Shown here one piece after another: positions 22,147 through 23,620 of a stretch of 23,620 nucleotides of DNA; position 1 is the first letter of the stretch; every line of letters begins with the position of its first letter. Source of the DNA: GCA-003244245 sp052390115. Lineage in GTDB: Bacteria; Actinomycetota; Actinomycetes; Mycobacteriales; Pseudonocardiaceae. Both the position numbers and the translations under genes were made by a program. The notes under the pieces are model-generated. The model ran no database searches and had not been told where the DNA came from. It worked only from the letters and a program-made list of their open reading frames with translations. The stretch is from contig JBQTHE010000014.1 of assembly GCA_052390115.1 (NCBI GenBank), positions 1 to 23,620 on the forward strand, given 5' to 3'.

Positions 22147-22619
22147 CCTGAGATCCGGTTGGGTCGACCGGCGGGGACTGGGGCGTGGCGACGAGGACCC
22201 GGCACATCGGATCCCGAACCCCGCCGGAAAGGCGTAAATAAGCTACTTGTCCTTGCGGGCAAGCTGGGGAGGATGCGATGACTGGGTACATCTCGTCGCC
22301 GTGACCGGCGTCGTGCCAGCCGACCAGCGCGAGCCTCGGTTGCGGCGGCGAGTTGATGGGGCGAGCGAAGCGGTCATCGAGGGTGAAGTTTTCGCTAACG
22401 GACCGCTTGCCCTTCCTGAGCATACCTCAGGCAGCATGAACTAAACAACCGGGGTCAATGCCGGTTCTGCGCAGCATCGCGCGGGTGGCGATTCTGGAAT
22501 AAGCGGCCGCAGTGCACGGTGTACCTCAGTCTCGACTTCATGATAAGGCAGCGTATGGATGTAGTGTGGCAGCGGTTGCTCATGGAGCAGCCTGATAGAT
22601 AATTGATACATATTTGAGT
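22147..22619. other. Non-genic stretch with an AT-richer junction
   Basis: No gene that I can support. Several open frames exist, but their codon use is unlike that of the real genes here. From about 22485 to 22619 the sequence is clearly richer in A and T than anywhere else in the window, ending in a block around 22590-22618 (gatagataattgatacatat). It abuts the truncated AbiEii fragment and may mark a deletion or insertion boundary. Confidence 0.5.
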
Positions 22620-22781
22620 ACCCGGCTCAGCCGACTTGAGACGGGCAACCATGCGTTCGAAGAGGACGCGGCGGCGCAACCGGTCGAACCCGACACCGGA
22701 CTCGTTCGAGCGACTGAGGAGTCGTTGCGCGAGGGCCATGCGCAGCGCCGCCCGGGCGTGGATAGCCTCGGCCCGGGAGCG
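22620..22781 (-). pseudogene. AbiEii-like nucleotidyltransferase toxin, N-terminal fragment
   Basis: On the minus strand about 54 codons read RSRAEAIHARAALRMALAQR, then LLSRSNESGVGFDRLRRRVL, then FERMVARLKSAEPG. This matches the N-terminal region of AbiEii-type toxins, where the RLRRRVLFERMLARL-like helix is followed by the VLKGG nucleotidyltransferase motif. Here the similarity ends exactly at SAEPG, where the DNA turns AT-richer, and the VLKGG and catalytic Asp residues are absent. AbiEi/AbiEii pairs are phage-defence toxin-antitoxin systems. The fragment cannot be active. Positions 22782-22967 may hold a worn antitoxin end (DEDQLARARSRRPAKAAC then stop), which I cannot confirm. Confidence 0.5.
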
Positions 22782-22967
22782 AAGCCGGCGGATCGTCAGC
22801 AGGCCGCCTTCGCGGGCCTCCTCGATCGCGCTCGCGCCAGCTGATCCTCGTCAGGCCGAGATCCGGGCTCAAGTACTTGTTCGTGCGCAAGCAAGTCAAC
22901 GTCGCGCTCATCTGGCGGACTTGCGATGACCGAGTCGTCGTATTCGTCAAGGTTCAACTTGGATAGG

Positions 22968-23620
22968 TCAAGCTCCGCCTAGTCCGCGATCTCCTGCCTG
23001 GGAGCGTCTGCCTCGTCCAGGTGAGCCTCGTACCGTGCGTGGCGCCAGGGGATGGTCTTGTGGGTCCGCACCGTTAGTCTGCGCCCGCCCCGCCGACGAT
23101 CGCTCCAGCTCAACGGGATGTGTTCGAGTCGCAGTGAAGAACCGCGCGCGCCAAGACAACCAGGGCGACTCGCCGCTGCGGGTGACGAGGGGTGGCTGAG
23201 GGGGTCTCCGCCCGGTGATCAGTGCCGCGCGGAAGATCTTGTTGGCGACCTTGGCGGTCTCGAGGAGGAGTGGGAGCGGATCGCGGTCTGAGAAGAACGC
23301 GCCGGTGGGTGCCCGCCTGGTCCGCAACGCGGCAAGGAGGGTGCGGGTGTCGAGTCGGCGGCGGCGGGCCGCGACGAGCACCGACCGCGGAAAGGCGGTC
23401 TCGTGAATCCAGATCGCCTCTCGGTGGGGTCGCCTCGGTGGCTCTGGCAGTTTGAGTGCGTCGCGATAGGCGATTTCCACCAGGTTCATCCCGGCGGCGG
23501 CGGCCAGTGCGGTCTGCAGGTCCGGCCGGCCCACGGTCGGTTCGGTGATGAGCATCCGCCCATCTCGAGTGCTGCGCCGAACCTCCAGCGAGCCGAAGCC
23601 GACGTGGCCTGCGGTGTCGA
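22968..23620 (-). CDS. ATP-grasp family protein, C-terminal part (runs off the window)
   Basis: The frame is open to the right edge, so the N-terminal half lies outside. The visible start reads DTAGHVGFGSLEVRRSTRDG, then RMLITEPTVGRPDLQTALAA, then AGMNLVEIAYRDAL. This matches the last part of ATP-grasp carboxylate-amine ligases, where the E and N/T-V-G-R residues bind magnesium and ATP. Such enzymes join a carboxylate to an amine and often sit in surface-polysaccharide clusters. After about position 23150 the frame turns into low-complexity sequence, while another minus-strand frame becomes coding-like and ends at TAG 22979-22981. A frameshift or junction is likely there, so the gene may be broken at its 3' end. 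Confidence 0.5.
   Translation of the reverse strand, partial: DTAGHVGFGSLEVRRSTRDGRMLITEPTVGRPDLQTALAAAAGMNLVEIAYRDALKLPEPPRRPHREAIWIHETAFPRSVLVAARRRRLDTRTLLAALRTRRAPTGAFFSDRDPLPLLLETAKVANKIFRAALITGRRPPQPPLVTRSGESPWLSWRARFFTATRTHPVELERSSAGRAQTNGADPQDHPLAPRTVRGSPGRGRRSQAGDRGLGGA

Noticed and set aside
22082..22423. 113-codon minus-strand open frame
   Set aside because: It runs through the family-2 palindrome, has unusual codon use and no recognisable motif.
22614..22950. Plus-strand arginine-rich open frames
   Set aside because: They are antisense to the AbiEii-like fragment and show typical high-GC shadow composition.

Overview
The window is high-GC DNA whose genes have strongly GC-biased third positions, GTG and ATG starts, and many 1-4 base stop/start overlaps. 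Together with an MPT70-like fasciclin lipoprotein and a long WD40 array of actinobacterial style, this points to an actinomycete, perhaps a Pseudonocardiaceae relative (inference; no marker gene or rRNA is present). I saw no rRNA, tRNA, CRISPR array or intact insertion sequence.

Layout. (1) 1-1100: a fasciclin lipoprotein gene flanked by strong hairpins. (2) 1261-7105, plus strand: a complete oligopeptide/dipeptide ABC importer in the order permease C, binding protein, permease B, ATPase D, ATPase F. It is preceded by a 24-codon mini-ORF coupled to the first permease. (3) 7358-8214, minus: a HepT ribonuclease toxin and an HTH-MntA nucleotidyltransferase antitoxin. (4) 8389-9472: gene remnants, namely an unidentified coding fragment, a CHAT-domain fragment, and a pRiA4b ORF-3 family gene with its middle deleted. 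(5) 9707-19130, minus: one long operon with a Liv-type ABC importer (livG, livH, livM, binding protein, livF), a long-chain-type acyl-CoA ligase, a PaaK-like ligase and two TenA-family genes. (6) 19275-21563, plus: an orphan WD40 protein and a YciO/Sua5-family protein. (7) 21747-23620: a 37-residue membrane peptide, then decayed sequence with an AbiEii-toxin fragment, an AT-richer junction and the 3' part of an ATP-grasp gene that leaves the window.

How the genes work together. Region 2 imports peptides through a lipoprotein receptor, two permeases and two ATPases. Region 5 looks like uptake coupled to CoA activation: a periplasmic-type receptor and Liv permeases bring in an organic acid or similar compound, and the two adenylate-forming enzymes would trap it as a thioester. 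The two TenA-like proteins at the end are the unusual addition and the best candidate here for an undescribed functional link. Regions 4 and 7 look like worn defence/accessory sequence (CHAT, AbiEii, HepT-MntA, WD40).

Beyond genes, two families of dispersed intergenic palindromes occur in two copies each, one pair with compensatory stem changes. Two tandem duplications fall exactly on translation starts within the liv operon.
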